Counted from the stretch's first letter, positions 1 through 8,634 are shown. The stretch is DNA of 19,865 nt from CAYMJO01 sp964391305 (GCA_964391305.1 CAYMJO010000013.1:1-19865); one strand, 5' to 3'. A program made the numbers and translations. Notes: generated by a model not told the origin, from the letters alone.

Positions 1-517
1 TCGCGCGATATTCAAATTCGCATTCATCCTTTGAAAAATTTTTTACCTTTCCAGTTTCAACATCGAAAACTTCAACCCCCGAAATCACATCCGCCATGCA
101 TCCTCCATATGCTCCGGCGTTCCCTCTGACGGCTCCGCCAGCTGTTCCGGGAATGCCAGACGCCCATTCAAGTCCACCAAACCCATGCTTCGCGGCATAG
201 ACAACAAGACCATGTAAATTATAGCCAGAATCAACGGTGATAAGACTTTCATTGACATCCATTCTCCCAGTATCGTTCAAAACGACAAGTCCGTCAAATC
301 CTTTATCCATAAACAAGACATTGCTTCCGCCCGCTAGAATGAAAAATTTTATTTTATTTTTAATCGCAAACCGCGAAGACTTCTTCAAATCTTTAGTTTT
401 TTTCGCAACGTAAAAATATTCGGCGGGACCGCCGACGTAAAAAGTGGTATGGCGCGCCAAGGGTTCGTTGAAAAGAACGCCCGGCAACTCTTTTTTGATC
501 AATTCAATTACTTTCAT
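1..517 (-). CDS. murB: UDP-N-acetylenolpyruvoylglucosamine reductase MurB (3' part outside window)
   Basis: MurB is the FAD-dependent enzyme that reduces UDP-GlcNAc-enolpyruvate to UDP-MurNAc with NADPH, in the cytoplasm. I translated the minus strand from the ATG at 517-515 and it stays open to the window edge (172 codons). It shows the FAD-binding signature of the family: a HTTFYVGGPAEYF segment near residues 23-35, AGGSNVLF about 40 residues later, and the LEWASGIPGTAGGAVRGNAGAYG region that contacts the flavin and substrate. The C-terminal substrate-binding part, including the later catalytic Ser and Glu, lies beyond base 1, so completeness cannot be judged. The gene starts 23 bases after the murC stop, which fits a murG-murC-murB operon. 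No Shine-Dalgarno site is visible before the ATG. Family assignment is secure. Confidence 0.93.
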   Translation of the reverse strand, partial: MKVIELIKKELPGVLFNEPLARHTTFYVGGPAEYFYVAKKTKDLKKSSRFAIKNKIKFFILAGGSNVLFMDKGFDGLVVLNDTGRMDVNESLITVDSGYNLHGLVVYAAKHGFGGLEWASGIPGTAGGAVRGNAGAYGGCMADVISGVEVFDVETGKVKNFSKDECEFEYRA

Positions 518-540
518 GAAAAACCAAATTCCAAATTAAC

Positions 541-1926
541 TCATTTTTCAAATATTTTATAAACATCTCCAGCTCCCATAGTGATTACAACATCATCTTC
601 AATAATATTTTCCGATAAAACTCTCTTGGCGTTTTTCAAGCTTCCGACATACCGCATGTCTGGATGAACTTTTTCTCCAATCCTGACAATATCTTTGGCA
701 TGAACGTCCCCGATTGTTTCACGCGCGGAGCCAAAAATATCACAGATTAAAACATGATCCGCCGCGTCAAACGCATTCGCGAAATCATTCAGCAAAAGCT
801 TCGTCCTGGAAAAAGTATGCGGCTGGAACACGCACCATATCTTGCGTTTTGGAAACTTTTTTTTCAGACCATCAAGCGTCGTCGCGATCGCTGTCGGATG
901 ATGCGCGTAGTCGTCGAAAGCCAAAGCGCCATTGATATACCCTTTAGCCTCAAGCCTCCGTTCGCTTCCGACGAATTCATTCAAGACATTTTTAACCTTT
1001 TCAAGATCCAAACCAATTTTATTACAAATAGCGATAACCGCAAGAGTGTTTTTTACACTGTGCTCGCCCGCCAATTGAGTGGTGAACTTTCCAATTTTTT
1101 TCTTCTTATAAAAAACATCAAAGTCCGTGCTCTCTTCTTTGTAATCGCAATCCTGCGCTTGCCAATCGTTATTTTCTGCAAAACCATAATTTTCAATTTC
1201 AATGTTTTCAACATTTTTTAAAACTTTTTTAACTTCGGCATCGTCTCCGCAAGCGGCGACAAATCCATTTTTTTTAAAATTATTTTTAAAAAAAAGTTCA
1301 AAAGCAGAAACGACCTCCTGAATGGAGGAAAACATATCTGGATGATCCATTTCAATGCTCGTAATGATTGCAAGCTTCGGACGCATAGCCAAAAATTTAG
1401 AGCGCTTATCTTTGCCGCTGATCTTGTATTCGTCCCCTTCGGCAACGAAATATCTTCCCTTGCCGAGCTTTGCGCTCGCGCCAAGCCCAAAAATATCCGC
1501 CGTGCCGATCAAAAAAGATGGATCTTCGCCGCATTTTTCCAAAACATAAGAAAGCATCGCGGTCGTCGTTGTTTTTCCATGCGTTCCGCAAATGACGATC
1601 CCTTCGAACTCGTCCATCAGAAGTCCAAGCAATTCCGCACCGTAAATAATCTTTAGTCCCCTCTTTTTTGCTTCGCGTGCTTCAACATTGTCCTCGCAAG
1701 CCGGAGTCATGACAACAAGATCAGGATTATAATCGAGATTCTTCGGATCAAATTTTTCCACGAAGGGAATATTGTGTTTTTTCAAATTCTTATCGGTTAT
1801 AAATTCCTCCGCAACGTCTGATCCAGTAACCGTCATTCCCCTTTGCTTCATCAGAATAGCCAAAGCAGACATCTGGACACCCTTGATGCCTATGAAATGA
1901 GCTGTCTTTAAATTGATGAAATTCAT
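541..1926 (-). CDS. murC: UDP-N-acetylmuramate--L-alanine ligase MurC
   Basis: MurC is the cytoplasmic ATP-dependent ligase that adds L-alanine to UDP-MurNAc. At 461 residues it has normal family length. Visible motifs are an N-terminal Rossmann segment (FIGIKGVQMSALA, residues 11-23), the P-loop GTHGKTTTT (114-122), EGDE (163-166), EMDHPD (192-197), GEHSVKN (287-293), SERR (321-324), DDYAHHPTA (338-346) and FQPHTFSRT (367-375). The DDYAHHPT and FQPHTFSRT motifs favour MurC; Mpl, the tripeptide recycling ligase, shares the fold and is the only realistic alternative. The ATG at 1926 shares one base with the murG stop (TGATG), so translation is probably coupled to murG. The murB start follows 23 bases after the stop. 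Confidence 0.95.
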   Translation of the reverse strand: MNFINLKTAHFIGIKGVQMSALAILMKQRGMTVTGSDVAEEFITDKNLKKHNIPFVEKFDPKNLDYNPDLVVMTPACEDNVEAREAKKRGLKIIYGAELLGLLMDEFEGIVICGTHGKTTTTAMLSYVLEKCGEDPSFLIGTADIFGLGASAKLGKGRYFVAEGDEYKISGKDKRSKFLAMRPKLAIITSIEMDHPDMFSSIQEVVSAFELFFKNNFKKNGFVAACGDDAEVKKVLKNVENIEIENYGFAENNDWQAQDCDYKEESTDFDVFYKKKKIGKFTTQLAGEHSVKNTLAVIAICNKIGLDLEKVKNVLNEFVGSERRLEAKGYINGALAFDDYAHHPTAIATTLDGLKKKFPKRKIWCVFQPHTFSRTKLLLNDFANAFDAADHVLICDIFGSARETIGDVHAKDIVRIGEKVHPDMRYVGSLKNAKRVLSENIIEDDVVITMGAGDVYKIFEK

Positions 1927-3101
1927 CAGATTAATAAACTTAAAATAGCATCCGCTATTTTGGCAGCGGCGTCCGGTCTCGCAAGTTTCCTCGCTTTCTC
2001 GCCCATTTGAGAAAGTTTTTCCCCGTTCGAAAACAAATCCCGGACGACGCTAACCAAGTTCTCATGCGTGAAATCGTCATTCTGAATCACAACGGACGCT
2101 CCCGCATTTTCGAAAATCCGCGCATTTACAATCTGTTCTCCGCGGCTCGCGGAAAGCGGAAGCGGAACAAGGATAGACGGTTTTCCAAGAGCCGCAATCT
2201 CGGAAATATTGGATGCACCCGCACGTGACACGACAAGCTCGGCACAAGCATACGCATCCGCCATTTCTTTCTTCAAAAAAGGAACGAGTCTGTAGTTTTT
2301 ATAAGAATACATTTCAAAAGAAGAATTTGCAACTTTTTTCGAAAGCAAACTCACACCATGAGTTTTTTCAAACAAATCCAAAGTGCTCTCCAGATTTTTC
2401 CCCTTTCCGCATTGATGAATAATTTGAAAATTCCTCAAATTTCCACACGACAAAACCAGCGTACGATTTATCGTGCGCGCGCCAAAACTTCCGCCAGTAA
2501 CAAAAATTACAGGTTTGTCATCTCTCAATTTATATAACGTTCGAGCACGCTTCTTATTACCATTTAAAAAATTTTCTATAATCGGATTCCCCGTAAGCAC
2601 AACTTTTTCATTCGAAAAAAATTTCTTGGCATTCTCAAAAGACACGGCAACCTTCGCAGCATGCCTCGCCATCTTGCGATTGGCGAGTCCAGGCGTCGCG
2701 TCGGAATCATGGATTACAATCGGCTTTTTCAACCAAGCCGAAGCAATCACCGCAGGAACACTCGCATATCCGCCTTTTCCAAAGACAACATCGGGATTAA
2801 ATTTTCTCACAATAAAATACGCCTCTAAAACTCCAATCGGAATTTTAAAAATATCAATCAAATTTTTCAAAGAAATATAGCGGCGGAGTTTTCCCGCGGG
2901 AATGCTTTTGTATTTTATGCCTGCGTCCTCAATAATTTCACGCTCCATCTTTTCGTTTGAGCCAATGTGCAAAAACTCAATTCTAAAACCAAGCTCTTTG
3001 CTCTTAGCTCTAAGCTCATTTACAACGGCAATGACAGGCATAAGATGACCGGCGGTGCCGCCGCCTGTAAGCAATATCTTGATCTTTCCCATAAACTCCA
3101 T
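1926..3101 (-). CDS. murG: UDP-GlcNAc:lipid I N-acetylglucosaminyltransferase MurG
   Basis: MurG transfers GlcNAc from UDP-GlcNAc to lipid I, making lipid II on the inner face of the membrane. The glycine-rich loop GGGTAGHL (residues 13-20), FGKGGYASVPAVIAS (107-121), GNP (171-173), the second-domain loop TGGSFGART (202-210) and the sugar-nucleotide motif SRAGASNISEIAALGKPS (292-309) place it in the GT28 family. The usual HEQN of the acceptor site reads HDSD here (131-134), followed by the conserved PGLANR. The length of 391 is slightly above the common 350-370. The start is uncertain: the ATG at 3101 has no ribosome site, whereas a second ATG three codons later (3092) has GGAG only three bases before it. 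The stop overlaps the murC start by one base. A weak terminator-like hairpin lies upstream, between this gene and ftsW. Confidence 0.94.
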   Translation of the reverse strand: MEFMGKIKILLTGGGTAGHLMPVIAVVNELRAKSKELGFRIEFLHIGSNEKMEREIIEDAGIKYKSIPAGKLRRYISLKNLIDIFKIPIGVLEAYFIVRKFNPDVVFGKGGYASVPAVIASAWLKKPIVIHDSDATPGLANRKMARHAAKVAVSFENAKKFFSNEKVVLTGNPIIENFLNGNKKRARTLYKLRDDKPVIFVTGGSFGARTINRTLVLSCGNLRNFQIIHQCGKGKNLESTLDLFEKTHGVSLLSKKVANSSFEMYSYKNYRLVPFLKKEMADAYACAELVVSRAGASNISEIAALGKPSILVPLPLSASRGEQIVNARIFENAGASVVIQNDDFTHENLVSVVRDLFSNGEKLSQMGEKARKLARPDAAAKIADAILSLLI

Positions 3102-3119
3102 AGCTAAGTATTTTATATT

Positions 3120-3142
3120 AAAAAAAATTTAGTACGCTAAAT
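3120..3142 (-). terminator. Weak AT-rich terminator or attenuator between ftsW and murG
   Basis: Read on the minus strand, ATTTAG, loop CGTA, CTAAAT is followed by a T-run of about eight. It is the only terminator-like structure inside the 112-base ftsW-murG gap. The stem is short and contains a single G-C pair, so full termination is doubtful; partial attenuation before murG is an inference. Confidence 0.3.
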
Positions 3143-3213
3143 TAGAAACGATGCGTTCAAACATTCATGTTAAGAACTTGAAATTTGTTTAGAATTTCAA
3201 ATTTGAAAAATCA

Positions 3214-4332
3214 TCAAACCCCAGTTCTAACTCTATCTTGCTTCGTATAACGCGAAATATTCGACAAAACACCCATAGCCAAAAGCGTCGCAAACATGGA
3301 TGATCCTCCATAGCTGATAAACGGCAGGGGAATTCCGGTGAACGGAATTAGATTGAGAATTCCCGCAATATTTATAAAAGCTTGAAAAACAATCCATGTA
3401 GTTATGCCGACCGCTATTAATTTGCCGAATACATCCGATGATCTCTTCGCTATTTGAAAGCCTTTATACGCGATTACGACAAAAATAACGATCAGCAAAA
3501 TTGCCCAGATAAATCCAAGTTCTTCTCCCACAATCGCGAAAATCGAATCGCCAGAAGCCTCGGGAAGATAATTGAATTTTTGTCTGCTGTTTCCAAGCCC
3601 AAGTCCAAATACGCCGCCAGACCCTATCGCAAGTAAAGCTTGGTTTATCTGATAGCCAATGCCTTGTGGATCAAGTTCGGGATGCATAAATGCGGTGAAC
3701 CTTGTCGCGGCATGAGGAAATATTTTCATGAGAGCGAACAGACCGAGAATGCTTGCGCCAAGTATTGTTCCGATATGCCCGATTTTGGCGCCAGAAACAT
3801 AGAAAACAACAACGGCCGTGAGCAAAATGACAGAAAGCGTTCCCAAATCAGGCTGGAGGACTATCAGAACGGCAACAGCCACCAAGAGAAACAAAAACGG
3901 CACAAATCCCTCTTGAAAGCTCTTCAGTTTTTTCCTTCTTTTCTCAAACCACACGGCAAGATATATCACAAACATCAGTTTCACAAACTCCGCCGGCTGA
4001 AAAGAAAGAGACCCCAAAACAATCCAGCTACGAGATCCACCCATTTCCCTTCCCAAAATCAAAACGGCAATGAGCAATATAAACATTATAACAAGAAGCA
4101 GTGCTCCGACCTTGCGCCAGTAACCGTAATATACACGAGACGCCGCAAACATGGCAATCAAACCAAATATCACGCCCCAAATCAACTGATGTTTAAAATA
4201 GTAATACGTGTCGCCGGTATTTTCAAAAGACTGGACAACGCTCGCGGATGAAACCATGACTAACCCAAAAACAACTAGAATAAAGACAAGTATGTTTACA
4301 AGATAATCTGGTTTGTGAGACTTGATTCGCAA
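3214..4332 (-). CDS. ftsW: Septal peptidoglycan glycosyltransferase FtsW (SEDS family)
   Basis: FtsW is the polytopic SEDS glycosyltransferase that polymerises lipid II at the division septum with a class B PBP. About ten hydrophobic segments are visible in 372 residues. Family motifs are GSRSWI (99-104), QPAEFVKL (112-119), QPDLGT (160-165), NSRQK with YLPEA (249-259), GEELG (269-273) and PFTGIPLPFISYGGSS (330-345). The loop normally written LPEAxTDFIFA reads LPEASGDSIFA; the catalytic Asp of the SEDS family is kept as D262. NSRQKFNYLPEA and position among mur genes favour FtsW over RodA or SpoVE. The start is a TTG at 4332, the only start codon before the first membrane helix, with an in-frame stop two codons upstream. 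It sits 64 bases after the murD stop. Confidence 0.93.
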   Translation of the reverse strand: MRIKSHKPDYLVNILVFILVVFGLVMVSSASVVQSFENTGDTYYYFKHQLIWGVIFGLIAMFAASRVYYGYWRKVGALLLVIMFILLIAVLILGREMGGSRSWIVLGSLSFQPAEFVKLMFVIYLAVWFEKRRKKLKSFQEGFVPFLFLLVAVAVLIVLQPDLGTLSVILLTAVVVFYVSGAKIGHIGTILGASILGLFALMKIFPHAATRFTAFMHPELDPQGIGYQINQALLAIGSGGVFGLGLGNSRQKFNYLPEASGDSIFAIVGEELGFIWAILLIVIFVVIAYKGFQIAKRSSDVFGKLIAVGITTWIVFQAFINIAGILNLIPFTGIPLPFISYGGSSMFATLLAMGVLSNISRYTKQDRVRTGV

Positions 4333-4396
4333 AGCTTAATCTAATTCAAGAAACATTGCTTTAAAAAGTTTATCAAAAGAAAAATAACTTTAACTT

Positions 4397-5779
4397 TCAA
4401 TTTTCAATAAGCTTAACCAATTTTACAAACTGATTGCCTCGATCAAATTCATCATTAAATAATCCGAAGCTCGCGGCGGCGGGGGACAGAAGAATAATAT
4501 CTCCATGCACAGAAAATTGCCTCGCCAAATCAAGTGCTTGACTCATAGATTTCGCATAGGAAATCGAAAATTCTGGATTAAACTTTTTGACAGATTGTTC
4601 AATTCTTTTCGAAGCCTTATCATCAAATAAAATCAAAAATTTTACTTTTTTAGAAATAATTTTGCCAAGACCATCGTAATCACAATGCTTTTCAGATCCG
4701 CCCGCGATGAGAACGATCGGCTCTTCAAAAGAATCCATAGCGGCGATCGTAGCTTCTGGAACAGTCGCGGTTGTATCGTTGAAATATTTCACTCCGCCAA
4801 TTTCCCGCACAAATTCAATTCGATGCGCGAGCCCGGAAAAATTGCGGGTGACATCGGCAATATCCCGTGGTTCAACTCCGAATACATACGCGGCCATGCC
4901 AGCGGCAAGAACATTCGCGACATTGTGTTTTCCCCGAAGCTTGATTTTGCCAATATCTAAAATGGCATTTTCCTCATTATTAAAATTTACAACCATCTTC
5001 CCATCTTTAATAAAAGCGCCCTGTTTGATTTTGCTTTTTGTAGAAAAAAAACAAACTTTCCCGATTGCCTCATCCGCAAATCCAGCAACAATCGGATCAT
5101 CATAATTCAATATAACAAAATCACCTTCGTTTTGATACTTAAAAATATTCTTTTTCGTTTCAATGTAATCCCGCATATCAACATGCTTATCCAGATGATC
5201 CCTGAAAATATTTGTAAAAATTGCCATGCGCGGGCTTTTTTTATGCTTAAAAAGAGCCTTCAAACGCAGATTTGACATTTCCATGACAACAATTGTATCT
5301 CTTTTCACTTCTTTTATGATATCAAGAGGGCCGCTATCAACACCTCCGCCAATAACCGCATTTGAATTTTTCTTTTTGACCATCTGAAAAAAAAGGCTAG
5401 TCGTTGTTGTTTTGCCTTTCGTGCCAGTTACACCAAACAGATTTTCCAAATTCATTCTTTCTATAAAAATTCCAAAATCAAAATCAACCTCAACCCCATT
5501 TTCTTTGGCGGCTTTGATATACTTTGAATCATCTGGAATTGAAGGATTTTGAACAACCAGATCCGCATTTTCAAAATCACCAATTTCATGTTTTCCAAGA
5601 ACATATCTTACTTTCAAACCTTCAAGCTTTTTTAAATCGCTTGATAACTCCTCTTTTGTCTTTAGATCGGTAACCGTAACTTCCGCCCCTTGATCAACAA
5701 AATACTTTACAGACGCGGCTCCGCCTCCGTGTATGCCAAGTCCCGCTATGAGAACTTTTTCGCCTCTGTAATTTTTCAT
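4397..5779 (-). CDS. murD: UDP-N-acetylmuramoylalanine--D-glutamate ligase MurD
   Basis: MurD adds D-glutamate to UDP-MurNAc-L-Ala, using ATP, in the cytoplasm. It is 460 residues long. It has an N-terminal nucleotide-binding-like domain (GLGIHGGGAASVKYF, 13-27), P-loop GTKGKTTTT (119-127), FRDHLDKH (192-199), GKHNVAN (283-289) and HRIEF (319-323). The C-terminal domain carries NDTTATVPEAT (334-344), where textbook MurD has NDSKATN, and LLSPAAASFGLF (430-441), where LLSPACASFDQF is usual. These C-terminal changes touch the region binding the D-Glu acceptor, so a substrate variation is possible but unproven. murI, which makes D-Glu, is the next gene upstream. A possible ribosome site (AGGA) lies rather far, about 15 bases, before the ATG. 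Confidence 0.92.
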   Translation of the reverse strand: MKNYRGEKVLIAGLGIHGGGAASVKYFVDQGAEVTVTDLKTKEELSSDLKKLEGLKVRYVLGKHEIGDFENADLVVQNPSIPDDSKYIKAAKENGVEVDFDFGIFIERMNLENLFGVTGTKGKTTTTSLFFQMVKKKNSNAVIGGGVDSGPLDIIKEVKRDTIVVMEMSNLRLKALFKHKKSPRMAIFTNIFRDHLDKHVDMRDYIETKKNIFKYQNEGDFVILNYDDPIVAGFADEAIGKVCFFSTKSKIKQGAFIKDGKMVVNFNNEENAILDIGKIKLRGKHNVANVLAAGMAAYVFGVEPRDIADVTRNFSGLAHRIEFVREIGGVKYFNDTTATVPEATIAAMDSFEEPIVLIAGGSEKHCDYDGLGKIISKKVKFLILFDDKASKRIEQSVKKFNPEFSISYAKSMSQALDLARQFSVHGDIILLSPAAASFGLFNDEFDRGNQFVKLVKLIEN

Positions 5780-5852
5780 AAAAAAAAATTAATTTCCTAA
5801 CCTCTTGATAAAAACGACCATAATACCACTACCTACGAAAACATTATTCATT

Positions 5853-6605
5853 TTATGTTATGGTTATGCCAAACTCTCTGGCTTGTTTTTTAACTCTTTC
5901 TTCATCAGCGCTTGCGTAAATCTCAACATTGCCTTCTTCATCGCTTAATTTCAACTTATTGATAACCCGTCTTGTTTGTTTCGCGACTCCTCCGCTTGAG
6001 TCAAAAATTTTTACCTCTTTTCCAGACTCTTCTACAATTAATTTCTTTAAAAAAACAAAGTGCGTACAGCCGAGAACGATTGAATCAACTTCTTTTTCAT
6101 CGAGAAGCACAGAAAGATAATCTCGGATTAACAATTTCGTGTTCAAGCTTGACCACTTTCCTTGTTCAACAATTTCGACAAGTTTTGGGCAAGGCTTTAT
6201 GAAAATTTCCGCGTCATCTCCATATTTTTCAATCAGAGAATAAAAACGATCACTTATGGAAGTCATAGGCGTTACAAGAACACCAATTCTCTTATTTTGG
6301 CTTTCCTCAACGGCAGGTTTAACAGCAGGCTCCGTGCCGACAAAAGGAATGGAGACTTTTTCACGAAGTGAATCTATCGCCGCGGCAGTTGCCGTGTTGC
6401 ATGCGACAACTATTATATTTGCGCCTTTTGAAAGTAAAAATTCAGCTACGCGCATGGAAAATTCCGCGATCTCATGCCCTTTTTTCGTCCCGTATGGATT
6501 GTTGGCAACATCCGCAAAATAAACCAGATTCTGCTTTGGCAAAATTTTTTTAATTTCCTTTAATATTGTCAATCCGCCAATTCCTGAATCAAAAACACCT
6601 ATCAT
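5853..6605 (-). CDS. murI: Glutamate racemase MurI
   Basis: MurI is the cofactor-independent racemase that supplies D-glutamate to MurD. The 250-residue protein has the full set of landmarks: FDSGIGGL with D6 and S7, PYG (37-39), VACNTATAAA with catalytic C69, GTEPAVKP (90-97) and the second catalytic cysteine C180 in LGCTHF. The common GCTHYP reads GCTHFV here. The ATG at 6605 overlaps by four bases (ATGA) the stop codon of the decayed laccase-domain frame upstream, and no Shine-Dalgarno is visible, so initiation may depend on translation of that remnant or be leaderless-like. murD begins 73 bases after its stop, directly coupling D-Glu supply to its use. Confidence 0.94.
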   Translation of the reverse strand: MIGVFDSGIGGLTILKEIKKILPKQNLVYFADVANNPYGTKKGHEIAEFSMRVAEFLLSKGANIIVVACNTATAAAIDSLREKVSIPFVGTEPAVKPAVEESQNKRIGVLVTPMTSISDRFYSLIEKYGDDAEIFIKPCPKLVEIVEQGKWSSLNTKLLIRDYLSVLLDEKEVDSIVLGCTHFVFLKKLIVEESGKEVKIFDSSGGVAKQTRRVINKLKLSDEEGNVEIYASADEERVKKQAREFGITIT

Positions 6606-7006
6606 GAAATTTTTATAAATGTTCTATCATTTGCGCCGGAAATTATGCCGGCAACACTGCTTCCCCAACCAACATGCATCATACCTGTAACGCTCTTTGT
6701 GGGATCATATAACATGACCGCCTGACAATCGGCAACTTTCGCTACCAAAAAAACACCCTTGGTGTTCGTGATTAAGCCATCCACACCATGGATCTCTTTG
6801 TTCCTTTCAACCACGCCCGACAACGGCAATCTTAGCTTTGTGCACCTGTTCCATCGAAACTGATGATTTCACGTCTATACCAATTTTTTTAAAAAAACTC
6901 TTCTATTGTCTTTTGCCAATCTTGAGAAAACCATTCCGCCATCTTCTTTTACTGAAATTCCTTGCGCCAGTTCTCCGTATTTTGAAAGAAGCTTTGATGT
7001 GAACAT
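6602..7006 (-). pseudogene. Decayed pgeF/ylmD-type laccase-domain gene: two frame changes, 3' half missing
   Basis: Three consecutive minus-strand segments read as one PgeF/YlmD (DUF152, laccase-domain) protein. Segment 1 (from ATG 7006) gives an N-terminus with LLSKYGELAQGIS and ends with NRRVFLKK at a T7A7 run on this strand (about 6884-6897). A -1 shift there gives KIGIDVKSSVSMEQVHKAKIAVVG, stopping at TGA 6809-6807. A +1 shift near 6810-6825 restores the first frame and gives VDGLITN, VAKVADC and MHVGWG. The three expected catalytic residues (H of QVH, C of ADC, H of HVGW) are present, but HAGWRG is altered. The frame ends about 20 residues later, so roughly the C-terminal 110-120 residues of a normal 240-270 residue protein are absent. 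Its stop overlaps the murI ATG. ylmD commonly lies in dcw regions of Gram-positive bacteria, which fits the location. Decay or assembly error are both possible for the frame changes; the truncation is harder to explain as an error. Confidence 0.75.
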
Positions 7007-7065
7007 TCAATTAGACGCCAAAGCTTAGATTTTATATTTTTCCCGATGCCGCGAGACTTTAGATC

Positions 7066-8634
7066 TCAATATCTTAACATCTTCCCAGGCATTTTGCCCG
7101 TATGATTTCCCTTCGACACAACGGCTTCACCGTTCACAAAAACATAATCTATACCTTCCGGATACCTATATGGATTTTCAAAAGTGGCTCTGTCAATAAT
7201 CTCTTCAGGATCAAACACAACCAAATCCGCAGCTAGTCCCTCCTGAACAAAGCCCCTGTCTTTCAAACCAAGTTTCCTCGCCTGCATACCGGATATTTTG
7301 TATATCGCTTCCTCCCAGCTCATGAGCTTTTCGCCTCGAACATATTTCCCGAGAAATCTTGGGAATGTTCCAAAGCATCTCGGATGAACGAGATTGCCCG
7401 TACGGGCATACACGTCCGAGTAGCCAGAGCCATCTGAAGAAACCATAGACAAAGGATGGGCAAGTCCATTCTTAACATTGTTTTCAGACAAAGACGCATC
7501 GAAGCAGATGGCTTTGCCGTCGCTTGCAATGAGGGTATTCACAATAGCCTCCTCACTGGACAATTTTTCTTCTTCACCTATCCGCACGACCTTTTTTCCA
7601 ACATAGGAAGGATTTGAGCTCATCGCTATTACAAGATTTTCATAATCATGTTCGTCTTCCCTCATCTCGGAAATTATTTTTGGACGAAGATTCGGATTTT
7701 TCAAACGATCGAGCAGTTTAGCCCTTCCCCCTTTTGTCGCCCAATCAGGAAGATAAGTATACAAAACAGTGCCTGTTGTCGAATAGGGATACAAATCAAA
7801 ATTTATCTTCAACCTTTCTTCATGGGCCTTCGAAATAAGATCAACTGCTTCATCAAAAAGCTTCCAGTTATTTTTTCCCTTTGCTTTGAACTGAGTAATT
7901 TCGATGGAAACATTGGATTCCTTGCCTATTCTGATCGTCTCCTTGATGGATTCAATAAGTCCGCTTCCCTCATCACGAAGGGCATTGGTATACAAGCCCT
8001 TATAACGAGATACAACGTTCGCGAGACGCACGATCTCTTCCGCCTTCGCATACTTGGCGTGCGAATAGCTAAGCCCCGTCGAAAGTCCGAACGCGCCTTC
8101 TTTCATGGCCCGATCGAGCATGCCATCCGCGGTTCTTGCCTCTTCTTCCGTAAAATCGCGCACGGTATCTTTGACAAAACCTCTTTTGAGAGTAATATGC
8201 CCAACCAAAGTCCCAAAGTTGACCGAAATTTTCAGCTTCTCAAGCTCGTTAAGCAACCCTTCAACTGTAAGCCAATTCACAGTGATCTCCTCGATATTCG
8301 TCCATCGCTTTATCGCATAAATATTTTCGGGATTTGCAAGCGGGGCAAGGCTTGTTCCGCTCCCGCCGCCAATAATCGTTGTAACGCCCTGACGCACCAT
8401 ACTATCGCATGTGCGATAATTGAACAAAGTCCAGTAGCCATCGCTATGGTTATGTATATCGATAAATCCAGGCACAACAAATTTTTCATCCGCATCAACC
8501 ACAACATCGGCCGAATCATTCGACAGACTGCCTATCTTTTTTATTTTCCCTTTCTCTATTCCAATATCACCGGCATACATTTTCTTGTTCGTGCCGTCAA
8601 TAATCTTGCCAGATTTTATGATTACGTCAAACAT
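7066..8634 (-). CDS. N-acyl-D-amino-acid deacylase (D-aminoacylase) homologue with altered metal site
   Basis: This is an amidohydrolase-superfamily protein (522 residues from the ATG at 8634; another ATG at 8658 adds eight residues). MFDVIIKSGKIIDGT is the standard family opening, which is why I prefer 8634. Family landmarks are FIDIHNHSDG with H61 and H63, GTSLAPL (93-99), INFDLYPY (277-284), MVSSDG with D401, HPRCFGTFPRFLGKY (417-431) and a C-terminal PGKMLR. In D-aminoacylase the tightly bound zinc uses a Cys (GNCG), a His before RDEG and a His in ISHxK. Here these read GGSG (S92), ALRDEG (A218) and ITQFK (Q248). The classical enzyme removes acyl groups from N-acyl-D-amino acids; activity here is uncertain. 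Its place among mur genes suggests D-amino acid or muropeptide metabolism, which is inference. Confidence 0.82.
   Translation of the reverse strand: MFDVIIKSGKIIDGTNKKMYAGDIGIEKGKIKKIGSLSNDSADVVVDADEKFVVPGFIDIHNHSDGYWTLFNYRTCDSMVRQGVTTIIGGGSGTSLAPLANPENIYAIKRWTNIEEITVNWLTVEGLLNELEKLKISVNFGTLVGHITLKRGFVKDTVRDFTEEEARTADGMLDRAMKEGAFGLSTGLSYSHAKYAKAEEIVRLANVVSRYKGLYTNALRDEGSGLIESIKETIRIGKESNVSIEITQFKAKGKNNWKLFDEAVDLISKAHEERLKINFDLYPYSTTGTVLYTYLPDWATKGGRAKLLDRLKNPNLRPKIISEMREDEHDYENLVIAMSSNPSYVGKKVVRIGEEEKLSSEEAIVNTLIASDGKAICFDASLSENNVKNGLAHPLSMVSSDGSGYSDVYARTGNLVHPRCFGTFPRFLGKYVRGEKLMSWEEAIYKISGMQARKLGLKDRGFVQEGLAADLVVFDPEEIIDRATFENPYRYPEGIDYVFVNGEAVVSKGNHTGKMPGKMLRY

Noticed and set aside
6875..6897. 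Programmed -1 frameshifting at the T7A7 run in the laccase-domain gene.
   Set aside because: The heptamer is suitable, but a second change of opposite sign about 70 bases later and the missing C-terminal half argue for decay or sequence error; no downstream stimulatory structure was evident.
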